A program made the translations under genes and the position numbers. From assembly GCA_023512435.1 (NCBI GenBank), contig JAILZP010000007.1, positions 1-64,000 on the forward strand: DNA of 64,000 nucleotides, written 5' to 3'. Below the pieces are notes generated by a model. It did not search any database, was not told where the DNA came from, and saw only the letters and a program-made list of their open reading frames with translations. How positions within the stretch are numbered: position 1 is the stretch's first letter; each line of letters starts with the position of its first letter. The stretch comes from Peptococcaceae bacterium. Lineage in GTDB: Bacteria; Bacillota; Desulfotomaculia; Desulfotomaculales; Desulfocucumaceae. This document shows positions 41,124-49,900 of this stretch, in pieces.

Positions 41124-41478
41124 GCAGGGGAGGCCGCACCAAAAAGTCCGCCTTGGAAGGGGTTCGTGCGAAAAAGGCGCACATATTTTTGGTAGATTTT
41201 TACCGGGCTTTACGGGGCCTGGTTTAACATTTTTGTTCACGACAACAATAGCAGGCATTATGCCGGGATCAAAGGCGATAGATGTGGATATGGTCAAAGA
41301 CATTCATCCCCGGCGGTTGACTGCCGGCAGCTTACAGCTTGCGGCTTGCGGCTTGAAGGTGGACAACCCTCCCCGGCAGGGGCCCGGTAACACCTCAAAG
41401 ACAGTAAGCATACTATAATTTATCCTTGGGCAAACCTGATCTTGGGCATAATTTCCGACAGAAGGGAGTGGTATTGAT
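41124..41478. other. murG-murC spacer with heptad repeat
   Basis: 355 bases without a supportable gene. A short open frame from about 41260 lacks a ribosome site. At 41325-41359 five heptads lie in tandem: CGGCAGC, TTACAGC, TTGCGGC, TTGCGGC, TTGAAGG. Confidence 0.5.
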
Positions 41479-42882
41479 TTGCAGCATATTCCCGAAAGGA
41501 TTCACTTTATAGGCATAGGCGGGGCGGGGATGAGCGGGCTGGCCAGGATATTGATCGAACTTGGGCACAAGGTAAGCGGATCGGACCTGAGTCAAACCCA
41601 TATCACCCACAGGCTTGAATCCATGGGGGCAAAATGCAATACCGGACATGTCGCCCAAAATGTGGAAGGTGCGGAGCTGGTGGTGGTTTCCTCCGCCATC
41701 AGGCCGGATAACCCTGAACTGGTAAGGGCCGTCGAGAAAAATATACCGGTCATACACCGCGGGGAATTGTTGGCCCTGCTGATGAAAAGGCAGTCGGGGA
41801 TTGCGGTGGCCGGCGCCCACGGCAAGACCACCACCACTTCCATGCTGGCCATGGTTCTGGAGAAGAACGGCTTTGACCCCACCATAGTTATCGGAGGTGA
41901 ATTGAACGACATCGGCGGAAACGCCAAGTTGGGGCGGGGTCAATTCCTGGTGGCGGAGGCCGACGAAAGCGACGGTTCCTTTTTAAAGCTTTCTCCCCAA
42001 ATTGTCGTGGTGACCAATGTGGAGAACGACCACCTGGACTACTACGGGTCGGTCGAAAAGATAAAGGAAGCCTTTTCTTCCTTCCTGGCCAGGGTTCCCG
42101 GCGACGGCCTGGCCGCGGTCTGCCTTGACGACCCGGGACTGCGCGAGGTGCTGGGGGGATACGCCGGCCCCCTGGTCACATACGGAATTCAGGCCGGTGA
42201 AGCCGACTACGTGCTTAAAGACATTTTTCTGAACGGGATGTTCTCCAGAGGGCAGGTCTATTACCGGGGCAGGCGCCTGGGCACCCTGGAACTGAGCATT
42301 CCGGGCCAGCACAACCTGCTGAACGCCATGGCCGTGGTGGCGGTGAGCCTGCACCTGGGCATGGATTTCGGCGCCGTTGCCGGCGTCCTGGTTAAGTTTA
42401 AGGGCGCCGGGCGCCGCTTCCAGCTGACCGGGGAGTGGTCCGGAATCAGGGTGGTGGATGACTACGCCCACCATCCCAGTGAGATCAAGGCCACCCTGAA
42501 GGCCGCCAGGCAGGTGGGCGCAAAAAGGGTAATCACGGTTTTCCAGCCCCACCGGTACACCAGGACCTCTCTCCTCAGGGAGGAGTTCGGAACCGCCTTT
42601 CTGGATTCCGACGTGGTTATCGTGGACGATATATACTCCGCCGGTGAAAAGCCCATCGAGGGCGTAAGCTCGAGGTTGATCATCGAGGCCATGGAGAGGA
42701 ACGGGCAGGAAAATGTGATCTACCTGGGTTCCCGGGAAAAAATAGTCGATTACCTGGAGGATTTTGTCCGGCCCGGGGACCTCGTGCTGACCATGGGGGC
42801 GGGCAACATCTGGGTTGCCGGGGAGCGCCTGGTGGAAAGGCTGCGGCAGTCCGCCGGGAGGGGTCTCCATGCCGGTTCCTGA
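41479..42882 (+). CDS. murC: MurC UDP-MurNAc:L-alanine ligase
   Basis: 467 residues from TTG with GGGAG upstream. N-terminal FIGIGGAGMSGLARIL, P-loop AGAHGKTTTTSMLA (about residue 112), AEADESDGSFL and the C-terminal DDYAHHPSEIKATL and QPHRYTRT motifs identify MurC. It adds the first residue (L-Ala) to UDP-MurNAc. It overlaps murB by 14 bases. Confidence 0.95.
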   Translation: MQHIPERIHFIGIGGAGMSGLARILIELGHKVSGSDLSQTHITHRLESMGAKCNTGHVAQNVEGAELVVVSSAIRPDNPELVRAVEKNIPVIHRGELLALLMKRQSGIAVAGAHGKTTTTSMLAMVLEKNGFDPTIVIGGELNDIGGNAKLGRGQFLVAEADESDGSFLKLSPQIVVVTNVENDHLDYYGSVEKIKEAFSSFLARVPGDGLAAVCLDDPGLREVLGGYAGPLVTYGIQAGEADYVLKDIFLNGMFSRGQVYYRGRRLGTLELSIPGQHNLLNAMAVVAVSLHLGMDFGAVAGVLVKFKGAGRRFQLTGEWSGIRVVDDYAHHPSEIKATLKAARQVGAKRVITVFQPHRYTRTSLLREEFGTAFLDSDVVIVDDIYSAGEKPIEGVSSRLIIEAMERNGQENVIYLGSREKIVDYLEDFVRPGDLVLTMGAGNIWVAGERLVERLRQSAGRGLHAGS

Positions 42883-43780
42883 ACATTGCGGTGAACTCCG
42901 CAGGCTGATTGACAGCCCCGTGATGTTCGGGGAACCCATGCATTTGCACACCAGTTGGCGAATTGGCGGACCGGCGGATATATTTGTGGAACCCCTGGGA
43001 ATTGAAGATTTAAAGGCGGTAATTGCTTACGCCCGTAATAAGGGCCTGCCCCTGACGATCATCGGGGCCGGAACAAACCTGCTGGTCAGGGACGGCGGAA
43101 TCAGCGGCATCGTGGTGAAGATTGCGGGCGGTTTTGCGGATATCAGGGTGGACCGGGTTACCGTCACCGCCGGCGGGGGGGCTAAGCTTCACCGCCTGGC
43201 AAAGGCGGCAAGGGAAGCCGGTCTGGGCGGCCTTGAGTTTATCGCCGGCATCCCCGGGTCGGTAGGCGGGGCGGTGGTCATGAATGCCGGGGCCTACGGT
43301 TTTTCCGTGGGCGACCGGGTCCGGGAGGTGACCTGCCTCGACCTTGAGGGGAACCTGCGACGCCTGGACGGCGGGCAGATGGAATGGGGGTACAGGAAAA
43401 GCGTCCTGCAGGGCAGTGACTTAATCGTGGTGGAGGCTGTTTTCGGGGGATTTCCCCGGGACAGGGACCTGATTGCCGCGGACATGGAAAAAATACTTGG
43501 CAGCCGGAAGGCCAGGCAGCCTCTGGAGTATCCCAGCGCCGGCAGCGTCTTTAAAAACCCGCCGGGGAATTACGCCGGCAGGCTGATCCAGGAGTCCGGC
43601 TGCCCGGGGATGCGGGTGGGGGACGCCCAGGTGTCCACCAAGCACGCCAATTTTATCGTCAATCTGGGGCGGGCCACGGCCTCCGACGTACTGGGCCTGA
43701 TTGCGGCGGTTCAGGAGAGGGTGCTGGAAAAATTCGGCGTAAGTCTGGAAATGGAGGTAAAGGTTCTGGGGCGTGACTGA
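42869..43780 (+). CDS. murB: MurB UDP-N-acetylenolpyruvoylglucosamine reductase
   Basis: 303 residues from the ATG behind CGGGAGGGG, overlapping the end of murC. FAD-binding motifs TSWRIGGPADIFVEP, GAGTNLLVRDGGISG and GIPGSVGGAVVMNAGAYG, then WGYRKSVLQ and the catalytic-loop SAGSVFKNPPGNYAG. It reduces the MurA product to UDP-MurNAc, so it acts directly after the enzyme whose gene is interrupted 16 bases downstream. Confidence 0.95.
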   Translation: MPVPEHCGELRRLIDSPVMFGEPMHLHTSWRIGGPADIFVEPLGIEDLKAVIAYARNKGLPLTIIGAGTNLLVRDGGISGIVVKIAGGFADIRVDRVTVTAGGGAKLHRLAKAAREAGLGGLEFIAGIPGSVGGAVVMNAGAYGFSVGDRVREVTCLDLEGNLRRLDGGQMEWGYRKSVLQGSDLIVVEAVFGGFPRDRDLIAADMEKILGSRKARQPLEYPSAGSVFKNPPGNYAGRLIQESGCPGMRVGDAQVSTKHANFIVNLGRATASDVLGLIAAVQERVLEKFGVSLEMEVKVLGRD

Positions 43781-43795
43781 GGCGGAGGTATTGGA

Positions 43796-44266
43796 ATGCA
43801 AAAGTATATGATTGTCGGCGGCAACCGGCTGCAGGGAAAAGTTAGGGCGAGCGGCAGCAAAAATGCCTCCCTGCCCATACTGGCGGCCTCCCTGCTGGGG
43901 TCCGGGGAAAGTGTCATCCACGACGTGCCGAACCTGAAAGATGTTTCAGTAATGATGGAAGTGCTGCAGTGCCTGGGCGCCGGGATTAGAAGAGAAGGCA
44001 ACACGGTGTGCGTAGACGCGAAAAAAATTGATAACCTGGAAGTAAGCGAAGAACTGATGAGAAAAATGAGGGCTTCCAACCTGGTTCTCGGGCCCTTGCT
44101 GGCCAGGTTTAAGAAGGTGACCATCAGCCATCCGGGCGGGCAGTTTACCTCATTGCATCATTCCGGAGAGCCCGGAGGATTCCAGCCCCTGCGAACATTG
44201 CAGGCCCGCCCCCTGGGGGGAGAAACCGGCGTGAGGCGGGTTTTGTGCTCTTGTCATGATTCTTGA
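43796..44266 (+). pseudogene. murA: murA 5' part, interrupted by the serine-recombinase element
   Basis: Residues 1-115 (43796-44140) are normal UDP-GlcNAc enolpyruvyl transferase: MIVGGNRLQGKVRASGSKNA, RKMRASNLVLGPLLAR and VTISHPGG. The next residue in MurA should be the catalytic Cys (PGGC; Cys115 in E. coli), but the frame runs into the element and adds about 41 unrelated residues before a stop. The matching remainder, starting at PGGCNIGTRPMDLHLKG, is at 49925-50842. Joining the halves at the shared GG gives 417 residues, close to the E. coli length. As it stands this copy encodes only part of domain 1 and should be inactive unless the element excises or the two halves complement. Confidence 0.93.
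44117..44154 (+). other. Left attachment site (attL) of the murA element
   Basis: murA sequence up to GCCATCCG, the putative crossover GG at 44135-44136, then the element arm CGGGCAGTTTACCTCATT (44137-44154). That arm is the imperfect inverted repeat of the right-end arm AATGAGGTGAACTACCCC, 15 of 18 positions matching. Confidence 0.82.
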
Positions 44267-44289
44267 AGGTTTATGTCCGGTCCGCCGGG

Positions 44290-45708
44290 CTAGAAATACA
44301 GGTCCCTCCGGCCCTGTTCAATCATTTTGAGACGGTCCAGGGTCAGCCGGCGGACCTCCGGGCTGGAGATGGCGTCCAGGTGTTCGGCGATGGCTTTCTC
44401 GCCCGCTTCCCGGGTGGCCGGGGAGGCGTAGTCCTCCAGGAACTCCTTAAAGGTGAGGATGGCGTTGGGCTGGCAGACGTTCTGAATTTGCCCGCTTTTG
44501 GCCAGGGCCATGAAACGGTCGCCGGTGCGGCCCCTGCGGTAGCAGGCCGTGCAGAAGCTGGGGATGTGGCCCGAAAGGCAGACGCTGCGCAGCACCTCGT
44601 CGGGACTGCGGTGGTCCTCCACCTGGAACTGGGGGGCCTCCCCGGCGGGGCCGGCGCAGGAGGACTTCCTCTCCTGTTCCAGCCTGTAGCCCCCCACCCC
44701 GGTGCACGACCCCGCGCTGATCTGGGATACCCCCACGGCCATCAGTTCCTCCCTGAACTCCGGCCGCTCCCGGGTGGACAGGATAATGCCGGTGTAGGGA
44801 ACGGCCAGGCGCAAAACGGCGATAATCTTTTTGAAATCGGCATCCCCCACCAGGCATGGGAAGCTGTCGCAGTCCACGCCCTGCGCCGGGCGCAGCCGGG
44901 GCACCGAGACGGTGTGCGGCCCGACGCCGAACTCCTCTTCCAGGTGCAGGGCGTGCGCCAGAATGGCCAGCACCTCGAATTTAAAGTCGTACAGGCCGAA
45001 CAGCACCCCCAGGCCCACATCGTCTATGCCGCCCTCCATGGCCCGGTCCATGGCCGTGGCGTGGTAGTCGTAATCCCGCTTTGGCCCGGCGGGGTGCATG
45101 GCCGCGTAGGTCTCCCGGTGGTATGTTTCCTGGAAAAGTATATAGGTGCCGATGCCCGCTTCCTTTAAGCGGCGGTAGTTTTCCGCCGTGGTGGCGGCGA
45201 TGTTGACATTGACGCGCCGGATGCTGCCGTTTGCTTCCTTTACATCATAAATGGTTTCGATGGCCTCCAGGATGTATTCCATCGGGCAGTTCCGGGGATC
45301 TTCCCCGGCCTCCAGGGCCAGCCGTTTGTGCCCCAGGGACTCCAGCACCTTCACCTCTTCCCTCAGTTCGTCCATGGTCAGCCTCCGCCGGGGAAATTCG
45401 TTGTCCCGGCGGTAGCCGCAGTACACGCAATTGTTCACGCAGTAATTGCTGACATACAGCGGGGCAAACAGGACCAGCCGCCGGCCGTATATCTTTTCTT
45501 TAACCTCCCGGGCCGCCCGGTACATTCCGGCCAGCAGTTCCCCGTCCTCCAGGTGCAGCAGGACGGCGCACTCCCGGAGGGTCAGACCCCCGGCCAGGCG
45601 GGCCCGGTCGATAATCCGCCGGGCCTGTTCCCTGCCTGCAGTGCGGGCCTCCTCCAGCCACCCTTGAATCCGCCCCTCATCGATAAAGTCCGCCCGCATG
45701 GTTTTCAT
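44290..45708 (-). CDS. hydG: HydG, [FeFe]-hydrogenase H-cluster radical SAM maturase
   Basis: 472 residues from the ATG behind AGGAGGTGATT, overlapping the hydE stop by ATGA. The radical SAM cluster motif is C-VNN-C-VY-C. The C-terminal auxiliary cluster has the HydG-specific C-x2-C-x22-C pattern beginning CTACYRRGRTGDRFM, which separates it from ThiH. HydG cleaves tyrosine to give the CO and CN ligands of the H-cluster. All known ligands are present, so it should be functional. It is the last gene of the hydFEG operon and ends 150 bases from the left edge of the element. Confidence 0.95.
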   Translation of the reverse strand: MKTMRADFIDEGRIQGWLEEARTAGREQARRIIDRARLAGGLTLRECAVLLHLEDGELLAGMYRAAREVKEKIYGRRLVLFAPLYVSNYCVNNCVYCGYRRDNEFPRRRLTMDELREEVKVLESLGHKRLALEAGEDPRNCPMEYILEAIETIYDVKEANGSIRRVNVNIAATTAENYRRLKEAGIGTYILFQETYHRETYAAMHPAGPKRDYDYHATAMDRAMEGGIDDVGLGVLFGLYDFKFEVLAILAHALHLEEEFGVGPHTVSVPRLRPAQGVDCDSFPCLVGDADFKKIIAVLRLAVPYTGIILSTRERPEFREELMAVGVSQISAGSCTGVGGYRLEQERKSSCAGPAGEAPQFQVEDHRSPDEVLRSVCLSGHIPSFCTACYRRGRTGDRFMALAKSGQIQNVCQPNAILTFKEFLEDYASPATREAGEKAIAEHLDAISSPEVRRLTLDRLKMIEQGRRDLYF

Positions 45709-46763
45709 GTGCAATCACCTCCTGAAAATTTAATGGCATGGCCGTAATCCCGGGCAACCGGCCGGGCCAGCCCGGCCAGCAGCGCCTTGACGTTCTCCAG
45801 GGCCCGGCGGGGTTCATCCGTGATATCCGCCTTTTGGGGGTAGATGAGGTACCTGTCCCGCACCTCCGGCGGTGTGAAATTGACCATAATCACATTGGCG
45901 CCGCAGGTTAGGGCCGCCTTTCGCCCCCCGGGCGCCAGGGTGCCCAGGGCGGTGGTGGCCGGGAGGTGCGCCCGGGGCAGGCACAGCCTGGCCACGGCCA
46001 GGGTCTTCAGGGTCAGTTCAAGGCTTCCGGCTGCGGCTTCCTTCAGGGGAGTGTCCGGGTGGGGCAAAAAGGGGCCGATGCCGGCCATGTCCGTTTCCAG
46101 TTCGCGCATCAGCAGTATGTCCCCGGCCAGGCTGTCCAGGCTTTGGCCCGGCAGGCCCACCATGTTTCCGGACCCGGCCTGGTAGCCCAGTTCTTTCAGC
46201 CAGTGCAGGCACTCCAGGCGGGCCTGCAGGCTGCTGCCCGGCTTGAGGCATCGAAAAAGCTCTTCATCTGATGTTTCGTGCTTCAGCAGGTAGCGGTCGG
46301 CCCCGGCCTCCCGCCAGATCCTGTAATCTTCACGGCTGCGCTGGCCCAGGGAGAGGGTTACCGCCACGCCCCGCCTGCGCTTGATTTTTTCAACCAGCCC
46401 GGCAATGTACGGGCCGCTGTACAGCGGGTCCTCCCCGGACTGCAGGACCACGGTGCGGAATCCCATGGCCGCCGCCTTATCCACCGCGGACATTATTTCC
46501 CCTTCGTCCAGGCGGTAGCGGGGAAGCCGCCGGTTGTCCCGGCGCAGGCCGCAATACAGGCAGTTGTTGCGGCAGTGGCTGGAGAACTCGATGATCGCCC
46601 GCAGGTGGACGGCATCGCCCACCTTGGCCCGGCGGACCCGGCCGGCGGCCCGGAAAAGGGCGGCAGCCTGGCTGCCCCGGGCCGAAAGAAGGGTGACAAT
46701 ATCCTGCCTGCCCGGTTTTTTCCCATCCAGTACTACTTTCAGGGCGGCGGAAAAACGGTCCAT
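45705..46763 (-). CDS. hydE: HydE, [FeFe]-hydrogenase radical SAM maturase
   Basis: 352 residues. The radical SAM motif C-RNN-C-LY-C is followed by GLRRDNRRLPRYRLDEGEI, a typical HydE stretch, then VLQSGEDPLY and the GNMVGLPGQSLDSLAGDI loop. HydE acts with HydG in building the dithiomethylamine-bridged diiron unit of the H-cluster. BioB and PylB are relatives, but the neighbours HydF and HydG settle the assignment. It starts two bases after the hydF stop. Confidence 0.93.
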   Translation of the reverse strand: MDRFSAALKVVLDGKKPGRQDIVTLLSARGSQAAALFRAAGRVRRAKVGDAVHLRAIIEFSSHCRNNCLYCGLRRDNRRLPRYRLDEGEIMSAVDKAAAMGFRTVVLQSGEDPLYSGPYIAGLVEKIKRRRGVAVTLSLGQRSREDYRIWREAGADRYLLKHETSDEELFRCLKPGSSLQARLECLHWLKELGYQAGSGNMVGLPGQSLDSLAGDILLMRELETDMAGIGPFLPHPDTPLKEAAAGSLELTLKTLAVARLCLPRAHLPATTALGTLAPGGRKAALTCGANVIMVNFTPPEVRDRYLIYPQKADITDEPRRALENVKALLAGLARPVARDYGHAIKFSGGDCT

Positions 46764-46765
46764 GA

Positions 46766-47992
46766 CTATCCAGCCCCGTTTTCGTCCAGCAGCGCCAGCA
46801 TATCCGGGAAGGGCCCCAGGGCGCGCCGCAAAATGCCGTGCAGGCGGGCGATGAGCACTCCGTAGTTGACTATGGGCACTCCGGCGGCCTGGGCGGCCAT
46901 GATCCGGCTGATCATCTCCCGGCGGTTAATCATGCAGGCGCCGCAGTGTATGATTAAGCGGTACCGGGCCAGGTCCCGGGGCAGTTCGATGCCGCTGGAC
47001 CACCCGAAGCGCAGGTCTCCTCCCACCGCCTGCCGCAGCCAGCGGGGGATTTTCACCGTTCCGATGTCGTCGGCCACCCGGTGGTGGGTACAGGCCTCGG
47101 CAATCAGCACCTCGTCGCCGGGCTGAAGGTCTTCCACCGCCAGGGCCCCCCTGACCAGCGTGGCCAGGTCGCCCTTGTAGCGGGCAAAAAGGATGGAAAA
47201 AGAGGTCAGAAGCACCCCGGGGGGTGTGTCCGCGTCCACCTTCGGGAAAGCCTGGGAGTCCGTGATGACCAGGGCCGGGGGTTTTTGCAGCAGGCCGAGG
47301 GCGGCCTTCAGTTCCCGCTCCTTGACCACCATGGCCAGGCAGTCGTGGTCCAGCAGGTCCCGGATGGTCTGCACCTGGGGCAGGATCAGCCTGCCCCGGG
47401 GGGCGGCCAGGTCGATGGGCACCACCAGCAGCGCAAGTTCTCCGGGGGGCACCAGGTCGCCGGCAATGGTGGGGGCGGTCCAATCCTTGGGGGCGACCCT
47501 GATCATGGCCTGCTTCAGGTCGGCAATGCCACGGCGGGTCAGGGCGCTGACCCTCACCCAGGGTATTGGGGGGAGGGAGGAACCGGAATCTTGGCGGTCC
47601 GGCGGCAGGTCGGTTTTGTTCAATACCCCGATTACCGGTATATTCCTCTCCCCGGCCGCGTCAATGATACCCCTTTCCACTTCGCCGGGGCCGGTCCGGT
47701 GGTCCGCCACCAGCAGCGCCAGGTCGGTTTTGTCCAGCACCGCCAAACTTTTGGCCACCCTCAGGCTCCCCAGTTCCCCGGTGTCGTCCAGGCCCGCCGT
47801 GTCGATCAGGACCACCGGGCCGATGGGCAGGATTTCCATGGACTTGTACACCGGGTCGGTGGTGGTGCCGGCCACCGGCGAAACAATGGCCACCTCCTGC
47901 CCGGTGAGGGCGTTGATCAGGCTGGACTTGCCGGCGTTGCGCCGCCCGAAGATGGCGATGTGCAGCCTTGATCCGCGGGGTGTGTCATGCAC
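46766..47992 (-). CDS. hydF: HydF, GTPase scaffold for [FeFe]-hydrogenase maturation
   Basis: 408 residues from GTG with GGGGAGG upstream. The N-terminal Era-like GTPase has G1 GRRNAGKSSLIN (about residue 15), SPVAGTTTDPVYK, DTAGLDD and LNKTDL. The C-terminal iron-sulfur domain shows the diagnostic CTHH (CxH) and HCGAC (HCxxC) ligands. HydF carries the diiron precursor built by HydE and HydG and delivers it to the hydrogenase. It is the first gene of a three-gene minus-strand operon with its own promoter region, so the element carries the whole maturation set. No hydrogenase structural gene is in the window. Confidence 0.95.
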   Translation of the reverse strand: MHDTPRGSRLHIAIFGRRNAGKSSLINALTGQEVAIVSPVAGTTTDPVYKSMEILPIGPVVLIDTAGLDDTGELGSLRVAKSLAVLDKTDLALLVADHRTGPGEVERGIIDAAGERNIPVIGVLNKTDLPPDRQDSGSSLPPIPWVRVSALTRRGIADLKQAMIRVAPKDWTAPTIAGDLVPPGELALLVVPIDLAAPRGRLILPQVQTIRDLLDHDCLAMVVKERELKAALGLLQKPPALVITDSQAFPKVDADTPPGVLLTSFSILFARYKGDLATLVRGALAVEDLQPGDEVLIAEACTHHRVADDIGTVKIPRWLRQAVGGDLRFGWSSGIELPRDLARYRLIIHCGACMINRREMISRIMAAQAAGVPIVNYGVLIARLHGILRRALGPFPDMLALLDENGAG

Positions 47993-48047
47993 CGTTCCCG
48001 CCTCCCCGGCCGGGGTCCTTTTTCAGCCGGCCTTTTCTACCTGTATA

Positions 48048-48079
48048 ATTATATAAATTAAAGTGATCATTTATCACAA
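48048..48079 (-). promoter_or_regulatory. hydFEG promoter with overlapping palindromic operator
   Basis: On the minus strand TTGTGA (48074-48079) and TATAAT (48048-48053) are separated by 20 bases, longer than ideal. A perfect inverted repeat GTGAT-CATTT-ATCAC (48063-48077) overlaps the -35, the place expected for a regulator of the CRP/FNR type or a repressor. Confidence 0.55.
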
Positions 48080-48193
48080 AATCCCGGTTTATGACTTTGC
48101 CGGCCTTTACTCCGGGGAATGATACCGGGGTTTTATTTTTCATCGGACAATCATCCTCTACATATATTTACAAAAAACAAAGGATGACCGGGG

Positions 48194-48433
48194 ATGAAGC
48201 AGGGCGGCAAAAAAAAGGAATTTATTGTCAGGCATCACTGGAAGAATGGAAGATTCTCAGCCGAAAAATTTAAAAAGGCGCTTGAACAGATATTTGACCA
48301 CTGGCTGCTGTCGGAGGAAGGCCGGGATCCGGAACCGGGCGGCCTGAAAGCCGGAAAAACCGATCTTGAAAAAGACGGGGGGTTCCCAGCCGATGGGGAT
48401 AAAAGCGGGATACGTGAGGCTCTCCCGGGATGA
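48194..48433 (+). CDS. Small basic protein overlapping the recombinase gene (candidate directionality factor)
   Basis: 79 residues from an ATG preceded by AGGATGACCGGGG. The product has a Lys-rich N-terminus (MKQGGKKKEFIVRHHWKNG) and one clear helix (SAEKFKKALEQIFDHWLLSE), then a charged tail. It overlaps the recombinase start by 41 bases in another frame, so the two are probably cotranscribed and translationally coupled. Serine integrases need a small recombination directionality factor to excise; its size, charge and position make it a candidate, but no family similarity is recognised. Confidence 0.5.
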   Translation: MKQGGKKKEFIVRHHWKNGRFSAEKFKKALEQIFDHWLLSEEGRDPEPGGLKAGKTDLEKDGGFPADGDKSGIREALPG

Positions 48434-49889
48434 GGACGGGCAAAGTGAAAGCATAGAAGGCCAAAAGACGGTAATTGCACATTATTACAGGAACGTGCTG
48501 CATTACACGGGGGAAATAGTCTTCTTCGTTGACGACAACTGCAGCGGGATGAATTTTGACCGGCCGGACTTTCAAAGGATGAGAAGGGAAGCCCTGAACA
48601 ACAACCTGGATATCGTGGTTTTCAAAGACCTGTCCAGATTCGGCCGGGACAGCGCGGATACCCAGAAGTACTGGAAGGAGTTTGTCCTCAAGTGCGGTGT
48701 GAGACTGATTGCCGCCTCGCAAAACCAGGACTCCCTGGACAGGCACACCAGGAAGACCCTTGGCCTTTACGCCTGGCTCAACGAACAGTACGTGGAGGAC
48801 ATATCGGAAAAAATCCTGGAGAATTTCAGGTCCAGGCAGAAAAAAGGGGATTTGATCATTACGGTCCCGTACGGCTATGTAAAACGGGGGAAATCGGTCA
48901 GCGTCGACGAATTCGCGGCGGAGACGGTAAAAAGGATATTTAGTCTTTACCTGGCCGGGTACGGGTATAAAAAGATCGCCTCAATCATGAATGCGGAGGG
49001 AATACTGACGCCCTCGGCGTATAAAAACCGGTCCGGCGCACTGCCGGCGTGGAGCTTTCAGGCGGTGAAAAATATTTTGACCAATGAGTTTTACACCGGC
49101 GTCCTGCTGCAGGGGAAAACTTATAAGAAAGAAATAAAAGGCAGGTCTTTCCGCACCCCCCCCGACCGGGTGCTGAAATTTCCCGGCCACCATGAAGCCA
49201 TTATTGACAGGGAGGTTTTCGACCTGGTCCAGGAGACCCTCAAGGACAGAAAAAAAAGGTCGTTCAGGGGTGCAAAGATCACTGCTCCCCGCCTTTTCTC
49301 GGGAAAGATAGTTTGTGAGAAGTGCAAAAAGACATACCTGTTCAAATCCAGGAGAAAAGGCGGCCCCGGATATTATATTTGCGGAACGCGCTACAAGTAC
49401 GGCCCGGAATACTGCAAGAACATCACCATCCCCGAGAACAGGCTTGCCGGATTGATCCGGGAACAATTGAGAGAAAAGACGGATGAGAACAGGGAAGTGT
49501 TGCCGGAACTTAAAAGCAGGGCCGGCAGGCGGCCGCACTACGGAAAGACAGACATGGTCATCGCCAGGATAAGAAAGGAAATAGAAAAAAGGGAAAACAC
49601 GCTTAAAAAAATATACCTGGACAGACTTGAGGCCAGAACCGGGTTCCCCGAATACCTGCTGGAACAGCTTATCAGCCGGACGTCCTCGGAGATAGACAGT
49701 CTAAGGCGGCAGCTGGAGTCGGCAACGGCCGCCCGTGACGCTTCCGCGGACCGGCGGGAAGCGCCGGAAGACCTGGACGGAAAACTGCTGAGATTTATTA
49801 ACAGGCCGCTGGCCCGGAAGGACGTAGAGATTTTTATAAAAGAAATCAGGATTGACGGCGGGATAATCGACGTATACTGGAATATATAA
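48393..49889 (+). CDS. Large serine recombinase
   Basis: 498 residues from the ATG behind GGGGGG; an upstream TTG at 48366 is possible. The N-terminal resolvase domain has the catalytic Ser in GYVRLSRDED (about residue 10) and the DLSRFGRDSADTQKY motif. A recombinase domain follows (VPYGYVKRGKSVSVDEFAAE, then IASIMNAEGILTPSAYKNRSG), then a zinc ribbon (CEKCKKTYLFKSRRKGG with later Cys residues) and a coiled-coil segment (IRKEIEKRENTLKKIYLDRL). This is the TnpX/Ccr/integrase architecture. The gene ends 20 bases before the right attachment arm, as usual for integrases next to their attP. Base composition looks lower in GC than the surrounding mur genes. Confidence 0.93.
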   Translation: MGIKAGYVRLSRDEDGQSESIEGQKTVIAHYYRNVLHYTGEIVFFVDDNCSGMNFDRPDFQRMRREALNNNLDIVVFKDLSRFGRDSADTQKYWKEFVLKCGVRLIAASQNQDSLDRHTRKTLGLYAWLNEQYVEDISEKILENFRSRQKKGDLIITVPYGYVKRGKSVSVDEFAAETVKRIFSLYLAGYGYKKIASIMNAEGILTPSAYKNRSGALPAWSFQAVKNILTNEFYTGVLLQGKTYKKEIKGRSFRTPPDRVLKFPGHHEAIIDREVFDLVQETLKDRKKRSFRGAKITAPRLFSGKIVCEKCKKTYLFKSRRKGGPGYYICGTRYKYGPEYCKNITIPENRLAGLIREQLREKTDENREVLPELKSRAGRRPHYGKTDMVIARIRKEIEKRENTLKKIYLDRLEARTGFPEYLLEQLISRTSSEIDSLRRQLESATAARDASADRREAPEDLDGKLLRFINRPLARKDVEIFIKEIRIDGGIIDVYWNI

Positions 49890-49900
49890 GGAAAAGATCC

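Noticed and set aside
41244-41418. Short open frame in the murG-murC spacer
   Set aside because: No ribosome site, and it runs through the heptad repeat.
44267-45168. Plus-strand open frame across hydG
   Set aside because: Antisense to a gene with every HydG motif; composition is shadow-like.
44290-45708. ThiH instead of HydG
   Set aside because: The C-terminal C-x2-C-x22-C cluster motif is present and hydE and hydF adjoin; ThiH lacks that extension.
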